Part shown: one piece after another, positions 40,275 to 49,012 of the stretch
Layout of the letters: each line of letters begins with the position of its first letter
How positions within the stretch are numbered: the stretch's first letter is position 1
DNA from: Emticicia sp051209875
GTDB taxonomy: Bacteria > Bacteroidota > Bacteroidia > Cytophagales > Spirosomataceae
Direction: 5' to 3'
DNA length: 64,000 nt
Assembly: GCF_051209875.1 (NCBI RefSeq)
Contig: NZ_JBNTQY010000001.1
Location: 682,001 to 746,000, forward strand
Translations under genes and position numbers: made by a program
The notes under the pieces: generated by a model
What the model was told of the DNA's origin: nothing
Seen by the model: the letters and a program-made list of their open reading frames with translations, nothing else
Databases searched by the model: none

Positions 40275-41654
40275 ATGATTAAGATTGATTACAACCTTCA
40301 ACCCACCGATTTAACCTCAAAACTCCAAGCTTTTTGGGAGCTTTCAGGGCAAAAAATCCATTCAATTGAGCAAAATTATGATGTTTCAAAAGGTTCACCA
40401 GTATTTACCCAACAAGGAAAATACACTACTCGTGGTTGGACAGAATGGACGCAGGGTTTTCAATTTGGCTCGGCAATTTTACAATTTGATGCCACAGGTG
40501 AACAAGATTTCCTTGAAATTGGTCGTAAAAATACCCTAAAAGTAATGGCTCCGCACATTAGTCATATTGGTGTACACGACCACGGGTTTAATAATGTAAG
40601 TACTTATGGTAATCTTTTACGCCTCATGCGTGAAGGAAAAATTGCTTTCAATGAATGGGAGAAAAATTTCTACGAATTGGCTCTTAAAATTTCGGGAGCA
40701 GTGCAGGCGAGTCGTTGGACTCCTATAAAAAGTGGCGGTTATATTCATTCTTTCAATGGAGCTCATTCGCTTTTTGTTGATACCATTCGTTCGTGCCGAG
40801 CTTTGGTAGTGAGCCATCGTTTAGGACATATTTTTCAAGGCGAAGGTGATGTGAAAATCAATATGTTGGATAGAGCTTTGCAACATATAAAAGCCACTGC
40901 TGATTATTCAGTTTTTTATGGAGAAGGACGTGATTCTTATGATATTTGGGGAAGAACTGCCCACGAGAGTGTTTTTAATGTAAAAGATGGCAATTTTCGT
41001 TGCCCTAATTCTCAACAAGGTTATACAGGTTTTACGACTTGGACTCGTGGCTTGGCTTGGGCAATGTGCGGTTTTCCTGAAGAATTAGAGTTTTTAGAAA
41101 CGCTTGAAGATACTGAGCTTGAAGCTTTTGGTGGAAGAACATTTATTGAAAGTTATATGTTAAAAGCCGCTCGTGCTACTTGTGATTTTTATATCGAACA
41201 TACGCCCATTGATGGCATTCCGTACTGGGATACTGGAGCTCCTAACTTGCATAAATTAGGCGATTATCTTGACCAAAAAGCCAACCCTTACAATGATTTT
41301 GAACCTGTTGATAGTTCGGCGGCAGCTATTGGCTCGCAAGGACTATTGAGATTGGGTAAATATTTAATCAAAAAAGGTGAAACTGAAGCAGGTCAAAAAT
41401 ATTGGCAAGCAGGGTTGACAGTGCTGAACTCACTTTTAGATGAACCATATTTAAGCAAAAACGAAGCTCACCAAGGCTTGCTTTTACATTCGATTTATCA
41501 CCAACCCAATGGCTGGGATTATGTGCCAGAAGGTAGCAAAATCGCCAATGGCGAATCAAGCATGTGGGGCGATTATCATTTCAGAGAAGTAGCTCTTTAT
41601 GTTCAAAAAATCATAAATAATGAGCCTTATTATGCTTTTTTTAATTGTTTGTGA
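40275..41654 (+). CDS. glycoside hydrolase family 88-like protein
   Basis: A 459-residue alpha/alpha six-hairpin barrel resembling unsaturated glucuronyl hydrolases. Visible blocks are GWTEWTQGFQFG, HISHIGVHDHGFNNVSTYGN (candidate catalytic aspartate), SGGYIHSFNG, the TWTRGLAWAMCGF.EEL region, and DGIPYWDTGAP with PVDSSAAAIGSQGLLRL. GH88 enzymes hydrate and release the 4,5-unsaturated uronate at the end of lyase-derived oligosaccharides. No signal peptide is seen, so it should act in the cytoplasm on imported fragments; the MFS protein at 47.2 kb could supply them. No polysaccharide lyase is in the window. Family assignment is from motif recognition. Confidence 0.75.
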   Translation: MIKIDYNLQPTDLTSKLQAFWELSGQKIHSIEQNYDVSKGSPVFTQQGKYTTRGWTEWTQGFQFGSAILQFDATGEQDFLEIGRKNTLKVMAPHISHIGVHDHGFNNVSTYGNLLRLMREGKIAFNEWEKNFYELALKISGAVQASRWTPIKSGGYIHSFNGAHSLFVDTIRSCRALVVSHRLGHIFQGEGDVKINMLDRALQHIKATADYSVFYGEGRDSYDIWGRTAHESVFNVKDGNFRCPNSQQGYTGFTTWTRGLAWAMCGFPEELEFLETLEDTELEAFGGRTFIESYMLKAARATCDFYIEHTPIDGIPYWDTGAPNLHKLGDYLDQKANPYNDFEPVDSSAAAIGSQGLLRLGKYLIKKGETEAGQKYWQAGLTVLNSLLDEPYLSKNEAHQGLLLHSIYHQPNGWDYVPEGSKIANGESSMWGDYHFREVALYVQKIINNEPYYAFFNCL

Positions 41655-41668
41655 AAATTTATAATCTT

Positions 41669-41695
41669 GTAGAACAATTTGAAAAATTGTTCTAC
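41669..41695. repeat. palindrome family A, compact copy
   Basis: GTAGAACAATTT at 41669-41680 pairs perfectly with AAATTGTTCTAC at 41684-41695 over a 3-base loop, 15 bases after the GH88-like stop and 17 bases before the next start. Confidence 0.9.
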
Positions 41696-41711
41696 TAAAT
41701 ATATCAACTCA

Positions 41712-43163
41712 ATGGCCGAAAAATTTAAACCAAAATATACAAGAGTAGCTCAACTCAAAACTGCCCAAGATTTAAGAAATTATCTTGAGTCAAATCATGT
41801 AAAATTAGATTTTGATGAAGAATTAATCACAGGCGAAGCATCGTCTTTCAAAAAAAGTATTACTCTAAAATCAGGTAAAAAAATTGGTAATGCTCTTTCG
41901 ATTTTGCCAATGGAAGGCTGGGATGGAACTGCAGACGGCCGCCCAAGTGAGTTTACTAAAAAACGTTGGGAGAACTTTGCTATCAGCGGTGCAAAACTCT
42001 TATGGGGATGTGAGGCAGTTGCTGTTTCGCATGAAGGACGAGCAAATCCACGTCAGTTGGTTATGAATGAAGCTAATTTTTCGGAGTATGAAACCCTCTA
42101 TAAACTTGTTATTGATAAACATACCGAAAAATTTGGTTCGGCTGATGATTTACTGGTCGGACTTCAATTGACGCATTCGGGGCGTTTCTGCAAACCAAAC
42201 GATAATACAAAATTCGAATCTAAAATTTTATATAATCATCCAAAACTTGACAAGAAATTTCATCTAAGCGAAAATCATCCTTTGATGACTGATGACGAGA
42301 TTGATGCCTTGGTAGAAGACTTTGTAAAGGCAGCAGTTTTGGCACAGAAAGCAGGCTTTCATTTTGTGGATATTAAGCATTGTCATGGTTATTTGGGACA
42401 CGAATTTTTAAGTGCTTATGACCGAGAAGGGAAATACGGTGGTAGTTTTGAAAACCGTACAAGGTTCCTTAGAAATATCGTAGAAGGCATTAAAAAAGCA
42501 GCTCCTGGTTTAGAAATGGGAGTAAGGCTTAGTGCTATTGACTTTGTTCCTTTCAAGAAAAGTGCAACTGGTGAAGGTGAACCAGATTTAATGCCTAATC
42601 AACCTTATAAATACGCTTTTGGCTGCGATGATTCAGGAATTAAAATTGATTTAGAAGAACCAAAAGCTTTCTTAGAGTTGGCTCAAAGTTTGGGTATTCA
42701 GTTGATTTGTGTAACGGTTTCGAGTCCATATTATAACCCTCATGTTACACGCCCAGCACTTTTCCCTCCATCAGATGGTTATCAGCCACCAGAAGAGCCA
42801 TTGGCAGGCGTTGCACGAATGATTGATGTAGCAGAAGGTTTGAAAGAGGCCTTCCCTGAACTAGTCATTGTTGGTTCGGGTTATTCATACTTGCAAGAAT
42901 GGCTACCAAATGTTGCTCAGAATGTATTGCGAAATAATAAAGTAGATTTTGTAGGCTTTGGCCGCATGGTACTTTCGTATCCAACAATGCCCGATGATAT
43001 GTTGAATGACCGACCAATTCAACGAAAACTTTTATGTCGTACTTTTTCTGATTGTACCACTGCTCCACGTAATGGTTTGTATTCTGGATGTTTTCCTTTA
43101 GACCCTATTTATAAAAATCATCCTCACGCTGAATTACTCAAAACTATCAAAGACAGTATATGA
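41712..43163 (+). CDS. Old Yellow Enzyme-family FMN oxidoreductase
   Basis: From the ATG at 41712 the product is 483 residues, starting MAEKFKPKYTRVAQLK; the frame open from 41679 runs through the palindrome and is not counted. OYE features are ILPMEGWDG, GLQLTHSGRFCKPND (histidine of the substrate pocket), the FVDIKHCHGYLGHEFLS block, and PELVIVGSGYSYLQEWLP with FVGFGRMVLSYP at the FMN phosphate site. There is no C-terminal iron-sulfur/FAD domain, though a CSGCF-like end (LYSGCF) is present. Such enzymes reduce activated alkenes. It overlaps the next SDR gene by 4 bases, so they are coupled and probably act in one pathway. Confidence 0.9.
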   Translation: MAEKFKPKYTRVAQLKTAQDLRNYLESNHVKLDFDEELITGEASSFKKSITLKSGKKIGNALSILPMEGWDGTADGRPSEFTKKRWENFAISGAKLLWGCEAVAVSHEGRANPRQLVMNEANFSEYETLYKLVIDKHTEKFGSADDLLVGLQLTHSGRFCKPNDNTKFESKILYNHPKLDKKFHLSENHPLMTDDEIDALVEDFVKAAVLAQKAGFHFVDIKHCHGYLGHEFLSAYDREGKYGGSFENRTRFLRNIVEGIKKAAPGLEMGVRLSAIDFVPFKKSATGEGEPDLMPNQPYKYAFGCDDSGIKIDLEEPKAFLELAQSLGIQLICVTVSSPYYNPHVTRPALFPPSDGYQPPEEPLAGVARMIDVAEGLKEAFPELVIVGSGYSYLQEWLPNVAQNVLRNNKVDFVGFGRMVLSYPTMPDDMLNDRPIQRKLLCRTFSDCTTAPRNGLYSGCFPLDPIYKNHPHAELLKTIKDSI

Positions 43164-43930
43164 AAAAAGTAGCATTCGTTACTGGCGGAAGTCGTGGAAT
43201 TGGTTTAGGAATTGCTCAATATTTGGCGAAAAATGGCTTTGATTTGGCTATCAATGGTATTCGTTCCGAAGAATCAGTCATAGATGTGTTGGCAGAATTA
43301 CGGATTTTAGGGGCTGAAGTTATCTATTGTCAAGGAGATATTGCTTCAAGTGAAGATAGAAAATCAATGCTCGAAAAAATTAACCTGCACTTTGGTAGAT
43401 TAAATGTGTTGGTCAATAATGCAGGTGTTGCTCCCAAAGAACGAAACGATATTTTGGCAGCAACTGAGGAAAGTTTTGATTATGTGATTTCGACAAATTT
43501 GAAAGGAACGTATTTTTTGACACAAGCAGTTGCCAATTGGATGATTGAGCAAAAAAACAATATCGACGAATTTACTGCATCAATTATAACTGTTTCGTCG
43601 ATTTCGGCAACAGTTGCATCAGTCAATCGAGGTGAATATTGTGTTTCAAAAGCAGGCTTGGGAATGATGACACAACTTTTTGCCGCACGATTGGGCGAAT
43701 TTAATATTCCTGTTTACGAAGTCAGACCAGGAATAATTAAAACTGATATGACCGAAGGCGTAACAGCTAAATACGATAAACTCATTGCTGAAGGTTTAAC
43801 AGTACAGAATCGTTGGGGTTTTCCCGATGATATAGGTAAAGCAGTAGCTGCCATCGCTAAAGGAGATTTCCCTTATTCAACAGGGCAAGTTTTTATGATT
43901 GATGGTGGTTTGACAATTGCAAGACTTTAA
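43160..43930 (+). CDS. short-chain dehydrogenase/reductase
   Basis: A 256-residue classical SDR. The NAD(P)-binding motif is TGGSRGIGLGIAQYL, the NNAG motif is VNNAGVAPKER, the serine is in TVSSISATVAS and the catalytic tyrosine/lysine pair in GEYCVSKAG. The C-terminus (GQVFMIDGGLTIARL) is typical. It resembles 3-oxoacyl-ACP reductases, but its ATGA overlap with the OYE gene suggests a sugar-derived keto substrate instead. The substrate is inferred only from context. Confidence 0.9.
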   Translation: MKKVAFVTGGSRGIGLGIAQYLAKNGFDLAINGIRSEESVIDVLAELRILGAEVIYCQGDIASSEDRKSMLEKINLHFGRLNVLVNNAGVAPKERNDILAATEESFDYVISTNLKGTYFLTQAVANWMIEQKNNIDEFTASIITVSSISATVASVNRGEYCVSKAGLGMMTQLFAARLGEFNIPVYEVRPGIIKTDMTEGVTAKYDKLIAEGLTVQNRWGFPDDIGKAVAAIAKGDFPYSTGQVFMIDGGLTIARL

Positions 43931-44006
43931 AATAGTCCACTGTCAATAGTCCTTAGTCCACAGCAATTTAGCATAATAGATTTGTCGATTAAAACTTTAA
44001 AAATCA

Positions 44007-45734
44007 ATGAAACGAACTATCTTTTATACATTATTTCTTCTTACCTATGCAAATCTGAGCGTTTTTGCTAAAAATGCAAAAAATAGAGAGATATTGTATC
44101 AACCAATAGATTCGCTTTCAATTGCTAAAGGTCAAGTGTTATTTACACAAAACTGTACGAGTTGTCATCAAATCAAAGTAGATGGTATTGGGCCAAAGTT
44201 ATCGGGAGTTACAAGTGTTACTTCGCCAGCATGGGTAAAGAAATTTATTCAAAATTCGCAGGATGTTATTGCTGCGGGAGACGAACGAGCAACGCAATTA
44301 TTTCTAAAATACAAAAAGGCTATAATGCCTTCTTACAGCCATTTACAAGAAGCAGAACTCAACGCCATTGTTGATTATTTGGCTACAACTAAGCCGATTA
44401 AAAATAACTTCAAGAAAGATTATGGTGTTGGTTTGAGTAATCCTATTCCTGAGCCAATCGAAGTTTCTAACCTTGTCATTGATGTAAAGCAATTTACGCA
44501 ATTCCCAGTGTCGAGTGAAAATGGAAAATATCCACTTACCCGTATCACAAAACTTGTCCCCCAGCCAAGTACAGGACAGATTTTTATGAATGATTTAAGA
44601 GGAAAATTGTATAAAATGGAAGGCAATACGCCAGTTGTTTATATGGATTTTGCCCAATTAATGCCCAATTTTATTCATCAACCAGGTTTAGCTACAGGTT
44701 TAGGAAGTTTTGCCTTTCACCCAGATTTTCTCAATAATGGTCTGCTTTATACGACTCATAGCGAAAAAACAGGTTCTGCAAAAGCCGACTTTGCTTATGC
44801 TGATTCTATAAAAGTTTCGTTGCAATGGGTACTTACCGAATGGAAAATTGATCATCCATCTTCTGGGGTTTTCTCGGGAAAACCTCGTGAAATGATGCGA
44901 GTGAATGTAGTATCTGTCATTCATGGTGTGCAAGAAATCGTTTTTAACCCAATGGCAAAAAAAAGCGATGCTGATTATGGACTTTTATATATTGGAATTG
45001 GCGATGGTGGAGCAGCAGAAAACGGTTATTCGTTCTTGACCAACAAAGAAGAACGCATTTGGGGTAAAATCTTGCGAATCGACCCATCGGGTAGAAATAG
45101 TAAAAATGGTAAATATGGTATTCCAGCCACAAATCCTTACGCAAAATCAGCTAATAAAAGGGCTTTAAAAGAAATATTTGCAAGTGGTTTTAGAAATCCA
45201 CACCGAATCATGTGGACGAGCAAAAGTGATATGCTTACCGTAAATATTGGCCATGCCAATATCGAATCTTTGTATAAAATTGAAGCAGGAAGAAACTACG
45301 GCTGGCCGATTCGAGAAGGAAAATTTGTCATTCACGCCGATGGCGATATGAATAAAGTTTATCCATTGCCTACCAATGATAAAATCTACAATGTAACATA
45401 CCCCGTAGCTACTTTCGACCACGATGAAGCCAAAGCTATCACGGGCGGTTTTGAATATACAGGTACTTTAGTGCCAGCATTAAAAGGTAAATATTTGTTC
45501 GGGGATATTCCTTCTGGAAGATTATTTTATTTGAATGTAGCTGACCTCAAACAAGGACAAACAGCAAAAATAAAAGAATGGAAACTTACGCTCAATGGCA
45601 AGTCAGAAACCCTCAGAAATTTGTGTGGCAATGATAGAATTGATTTGCATTTTGGTATTGATGCCCAAGGTGAAATGTACATCATGACCAAAGCTGATGG
45701 AAAAGTTTATCAGATTATCGGAGCAAAAGAGTAG
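44007..45734 (+). CDS. exported cytochrome c - PQQ-type sugar dehydrogenase fusion
   Basis: A 575-residue exported protein (signal peptide 1-21). Residues about 38-135 are a cytochrome c domain with haem motif CTSCH at 50-54 and candidate distal methionine in KAIMPSY. From about residue 155 a six-bladed glucose/sorbosone dehydrogenase (GSDH/YliI) propeller follows: GLGSFAFHPDFLNNGLLYTT, GIGDGGAAENG, FASGFRNPHRIMW, NIGHANIESLYKIEAGRNYG. The domain order suggests electrons from sugar oxidation pass into the attached haem. PQQ binding is known for relatives but not proved here; no pqq synthesis genes are visible. It is preceded by a 76-base gap and ends at a TAG supplied by a family A palindrome. 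Confidence 0.9.
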   Translation: MKRTIFYTLFLLTYANLSVFAKNAKNREILYQPIDSLSIAKGQVLFTQNCTSCHQIKVDGIGPKLSGVTSVTSPAWVKKFIQNSQDVIAAGDERATQLFLKYKKAIMPSYSHLQEAELNAIVDYLATTKPIKNNFKKDYGVGLSNPIPEPIEVSNLVIDVKQFTQFPVSSENGKYPLTRITKLVPQPSTGQIFMNDLRGKLYKMEGNTPVVYMDFAQLMPNFIHQPGLATGLGSFAFHPDFLNNGLLYTTHSEKTGSAKADFAYADSIKVSLQWVLTEWKIDHPSSGVFSGKPREMMRVNVVSVIHGVQEIVFNPMAKKSDADYGLLYIGIGDGGAAENGYSFLTNKEERIWGKILRIDPSGRNSKNGKYGIPATNPYAKSANKRALKEIFASGFRNPHRIMWTSKSDMLTVNIGHANIESLYKIEAGRNYGWPIREGKFVIHADGDMNKVYPLPTNDKIYNVTYPVATFDHDEAKAITGGFEYTGTLVPALKGKYLFGDIPSGRLFYLNVADLKQGQTAKIKEWKLTLNGKSETLRNLCGNDRIDLHFGIDAQGEMYIMTKADGKVYQIIGAKE

Positions 45735-45834
45735 CACAAGTTTCCAACTTGCGTAAGTTTAAATAGTCCAAAATCTGTATTATAGGTATTTTATAGCATT
45801 CACAGCAATCGAACAAGTTAAAAACTTGTTCTAC
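45731..45834. repeat. palindrome family A, split copy
   Basis: The left half at 45731-45752 (GTAGCACAAGTTTCCAACTTGC) starts in the stop codon context of the preceding gene. The right half at 45811-45834 (GAACAAGTTAAAAAC, then TTGTTCTAC) is its counterpart. Each half contains an ACAAGTT...AACTTG(T) palindrome, with about 58 bases between them, much longer than in the 40191 copy. Confidence 0.8.
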
Positions 45835-45866
45835 AATAATTTCAACCTTAAACTATTCAGCAAACA

Positions 45867-47165
45867 ATGAAAAAATTTACTCGCCGAGACATCCTCAAGG
45901 CAACAGTTCCGAGTTCGCTTGCGATGATGGCCATTCCTACCATCATTCCATCTACTGCTTTTGGTGCTAATGACCGAATGAGAGTTGCCGTTATTGGCAT
46001 CAATGGTCGAGGGAAAGACCACATTAAAGGCTTTATGTCGCAAGATAATGTGGAAGTTGCTACGCTCTGCGATGTGGATAATGTGGTGTTGCAAGCAGGA
46101 GCTAAGGCATTTGAAGAAAAATACAATAAAAAAGTAAATACTGAAGGCGATTTACGCAAGGTTTATGAAGATAAAACCATTGATGCCGTAAGTATCGCTA
46201 CACCCAACCACTGGCATGCTTTGGCGGCAATTTGGGCCTGTCAAGCAGGCAAAGACGTGTATGTTGAAAAACCTGCTTGTCATAATTTATTTGAAGGCCG
46301 AAAATTAGTTGAAGCCGCTACTAAATATAACCGAATTGTACAGCATGGTGTGCAATTGCGTAGTTCGGTAGCGATGCAAGAAGCAATCAAACATTTACGA
46401 GATGGACTTATTGGTAAAGTTTACATGGCTCGTGGAACAGTCTATAAGTGGCGACCAGATATTGGTAATCTTGGCAAATCTCCCGTTCCTGAAGGTTTAA
46501 ACTGGGATTTGTGGCAAGGCCCGGCACAAGTACGTGATTTTAGCAAAAACTATGTGCATTATAACTGGCATTGGTTTTGGGATTATGGTAATGGCGATGT
46601 GGGAAATCAAGGCATTCATGAAACGGATTTGTGTATGTGGGGATTGAATGTTGGTTTACCAGAAACAATTACCTCAGCGGGCGGAAAATACCTTTGGAAT
46701 GACTGCAAAGAAACGCCTGAAGTGTTGAGTACAACCTACAATTATCCAAAAGAAGGGAAAGTAATTCAAATGGAGGTACGTCCGTGGATGACCAATAAAG
46801 AAGATGGCGTGGAAGTAGGTAATATTTTTTATGGAGATAAAGGTTACATGGTTGTCAATGGCTATTCAGATTATAAAACCTTTTTGGGAAAAAATCGTGA
46901 ACCAGGCCCAGCTCGAAATGCAGGCGGTGACCATTATAAAAACTTCATAGAAGCAGTTCGAGCAAAAGATAAATCTATGTTGAATGGCCCAGTAGAAACA
47001 GCACATTTGGCAGCAAGTATTGCTCATTTAGGCAATATTTCTTATCGTTTGGGCAGAACATTGCATTTCGACCCAGCCAAAGAAACATTTGTAGGCGATA
47101 AAGAGGCTAATGCCATGCTCACTCGTAAATATCGAGCTCCTTATGTTGTTCCTGATAAAGTTTAG
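45867..47165 (+). CDS. Tat-exported Gfo/Idh/MocA-family oxidoreductase
   Basis: A 432-residue enzyme with a twin-arginine signal (KKFTRRDILKATVPSSLAM). The NAD(P)-binding start is VAVIGINGRGKDH, then VEVATLCDVD, SIATPNHWHALAAIWACQAG and the lysine in DVYVEKPACHN. A C-terminal alpha/beta domain includes WHWFWDYGNGDVGNQGIHETD, which holds the catalytic-type histidine region. Exported members of this family oxidise sugars or glycosides, some at C3, or act on uronates. Working with the cytochrome c-GSDH protein and the exported isomerase is likely from position but unproven. (The C-terminal motif is split as WHWFWDYGNG and QGIHETD.). Confidence 0.9.
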   Translation: MKKFTRRDILKATVPSSLAMMAIPTIIPSTAFGANDRMRVAVIGINGRGKDHIKGFMSQDNVEVATLCDVDNVVLQAGAKAFEEKYNKKVNTEGDLRKVYEDKTIDAVSIATPNHWHALAAIWACQAGKDVYVEKPACHNLFEGRKLVEAATKYNRIVQHGVQLRSSVAMQEAIKHLRDGLIGKVYMARGTVYKWRPDIGNLGKSPVPEGLNWDLWQGPAQVRDFSKNYVHYNWHWFWDYGNGDVGNQGIHETDLCMWGLNVGLPETITSAGGKYLWNDCKETPEVLSTTYNYPKEGKVIQMEVRPWMTNKEDGVEVGNIFYGDKGYMVVNGYSDYKTFLGKNREPGPARNAGGDHYKNFIEAVRAKDKSMLNGPVETAHLAASIAHLGNISYRLGRTLHFDPAKETFVGDKEANAMLTRKYRAPYVVPDKV

Positions 47166-47217
47166 TTTTTCTATAACGATGGCAAATAATCTAAAAAATA
47201 TTTTACCCTAAACCTCT

Positions 47218-48447
47218 ATGAAAGAAAATAACCAATCATTAACTAAACAACTTTTAAAATTACCTGTAATCGTAGCTGCTTTGGGCTATTTGGTAGATAT
47301 GTACGATTTGTTTTTATTCAGTGTCGTGCGTGTTCCGAGTCTAAAAGCTCTTGGTGTTTCTGACGAATTACTATTGCCCGAAGGTGTGTTTTTACTCAAT
47401 ATGCAATTGGCAGGATTGCTCATTGGCGGCGTACTATGGGGAATTATGGGCGATAAAAAAGGTCGTTTATCAGTGCTTTTCGGCTCAATTATTCTTTATT
47501 CATTATCAAATATGGCAAATGGCTTGGTGCAAACTTTGCCACAATACGCTGTTCTGAGATTTATTGCAGGAATTGGTCTTGCAGGAGAATTAGGTGCGGG
47601 AATCACACTCGTTGCTGAATTATTACCACAAAAACTCAGAGGCTATGGAGCTGTTATTGTTTCAACAATGGGTGTTTTAGGTGGAGTTTTAGCCTATTTT
47701 GTAGCAGATTTGTTTGAATGGAGAGCTTCTTATTTCGTTGGTGGAGGTTTAGGTTTATTACTTTTATTACTAAGAATCAATGTTTTTGAGTCGGGTTTAT
47801 TTCTAAAACTAAAGCAAGAAAAAGCCCAAAGGGGAGATATTTTGATGATTTTTACTAATGGACAAAGACTCAAAAAATACCTTTTAGCCATAATTGCAGG
47901 CGTGCCATTATGGTTTGTGGTAGGGGTGTTAGTTACATTTTCTCCTGAATTCGGTAAAGCTCATGGACTCACAGAAACAATTATTGCAGGAAAATCTGTC
48001 ATGCTTACTTTCTTGGGGCAATCATTCGGGAATGTTGTTTGTGGGTTATTAAGTCAACAACTACAAAGTCGCAAAAAAGCCATTGGTATTTTTATGATTT
48101 TATCGTTCGTAATGATGCTCGTTTATTTAGTCGCACCTGTTTCCTCCACTTTTGTTTTTTATAGCATCATTTTTCTATTAGGATTTTTTAATGGGTATTG
48201 GACTTTGTTTATTATTATGGCTGCCGAGCTTTTCGGTACAAATATTAGAGCAACGGTGGCAACTTCGATTCCAAATTTTGTCCGTGGAGCAGCTATTCCA
48301 TTGACCGCCTCCTTTGCAGCTTTAAAGCCTGATTTTGGTGTTAATAATGCAGCTATAATCATCGGAGCGATTACGGTTGGAATATCTTTACTTGCTTTAT
48401 TCTTTTTAGAAGAAACCTTCTCAAAAGATATGAATTATGTGGAATGA
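47218..48447 (+). CDS. major facilitator superfamily sugar/organic acid transporter
   Basis: A 409-residue transporter with about twelve transmembrane helices. It begins LLKLPVIVAALGYLVDMYDLFLFSVVRV, with the D....D pair of helix 1 seen in sugar/organic-acid porters, and the loop GDKKGRLSVLFGS between helices 2 and 3, the classic MFS motif A. Helix 4 has GIGLAGELGAGITL. The second half starts after KKYLLAIIAGVPLWFVVG. It lies directly after the Gfo/Idh/MocA gene (52 bases) and probably imports the product or substrate of the cluster. The exact substrate is unknown. (The first motif is given as blocks LLKLPVIVAALGYLVDM and YDLFLFSVVRV.). Confidence 0.85.
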   Translation: MKENNQSLTKQLLKLPVIVAALGYLVDMYDLFLFSVVRVPSLKALGVSDELLLPEGVFLLNMQLAGLLIGGVLWGIMGDKKGRLSVLFGSIILYSLSNMANGLVQTLPQYAVLRFIAGIGLAGELGAGITLVAELLPQKLRGYGAVIVSTMGVLGGVLAYFVADLFEWRASYFVGGGLGLLLLLLRINVFESGLFLKLKQEKAQRGDILMIFTNGQRLKKYLLAIIAGVPLWFVVGVLVTFSPEFGKAHGLTETIIAGKSVMLTFLGQSFGNVVCGLLSQQLQSRKKAIGIFMILSFVMMLVYLVAPVSSTFVFYSIIFLLGFFNGYWTLFIIMAAELFGTNIRATVATSIPNFVRGAAIPLTASFAALKPDFGVNNAAIIIGAITVGISLLALFFLEETFSKDMNYVE

Positions 48448-48483
48448 TTTGACGAAGTTTGCGTTTGAAAAATTAATTTAAAT

Positions 48484-48927
48484 ATGAAAAAAAATCAAAC
48501 GCTATTATTTCTAATCCTTGTAACAAATACAGTTTTTGCACAACAGGTTGTTGTCAATAAAGAAAATGCCACAAAAAAAGCCTTTTTTGGTGATTTTATG
48601 GATGATTATGACATTCGTTATTCCATCAATGATTCTTTATGGACACAATTTCCAAAAGCAAAATATCATGTTATTAAATGGAATGTAGAAAAGCAGTATA
48701 TTATCACAAAAAATGATGCTAATAATACAAGTGATAAAAATTTATATACTCGAATTGATTACATGACTTTTGAAAATATGCCTCCTTATAATTGGGGTTT
48801 TTGCTTGACTACTTATGATGCACAAACCAGTGATGCTGCTGAAGCCGTCGAGAAAGCAGACCGAACGAATCCAAGAAAAGGATGTAATGGATTTCCGTTT
48901 TCAAGAATGAAAAAAGTCGAAAAATAG
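48484..48927 (+). CDS. small exported protein of unknown function
   Basis: A 147-residue protein with a signal peptide (LLFLILVTNTVFAQQ, cut near residue 20). The mature part contains DFMDDYDIRYSINDSLWTQ, then YHVIKWNVEKQYIITKNDAN and a C-terminal CNGFPFSRMKKVEK. No family was recognised. The acidic start and a pattern of short strands would suit a small binding lipocalin-like domain, but this is weak. It closes the sugar-oxidation cluster, 36 bases after the MFS gene and before a bidirectional terminator, so it is probably co-transcribed. Confidence 0.65.
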   Translation: MKKNQTLLFLILVTNTVFAQQVVVNKENATKKAFFGDFMDDYDIRYSINDSLWTQFPKAKYHVIKWNVEKQYIITKNDANNTSDKNLYTRIDYMTFENMPPYNWGFCLTTYDAQTSDAAEAVEKADRTNPRKGCNGFPFSRMKKVEK

Positions 48928-48945
48928 TTTTCGTTTATTTTTACC

Positions 48946-48983
48946 AAAAAAGCCACTCGAAAAATCTTTCAAGTGGCTTTTTG
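48946..48983. terminator. bidirectional terminator
   Basis: AAAAAAGCCACT at 48946-48957 pairs with AGTGGCTTTTT at 48972-48982; flanking A and T runs suit both the exported-protein gene and the converging OmpA gene. Confidence 0.9.
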
Positions 48984-49012
48984 TATTTGATAAGAATAAT
49001 TAACAACTAAAT

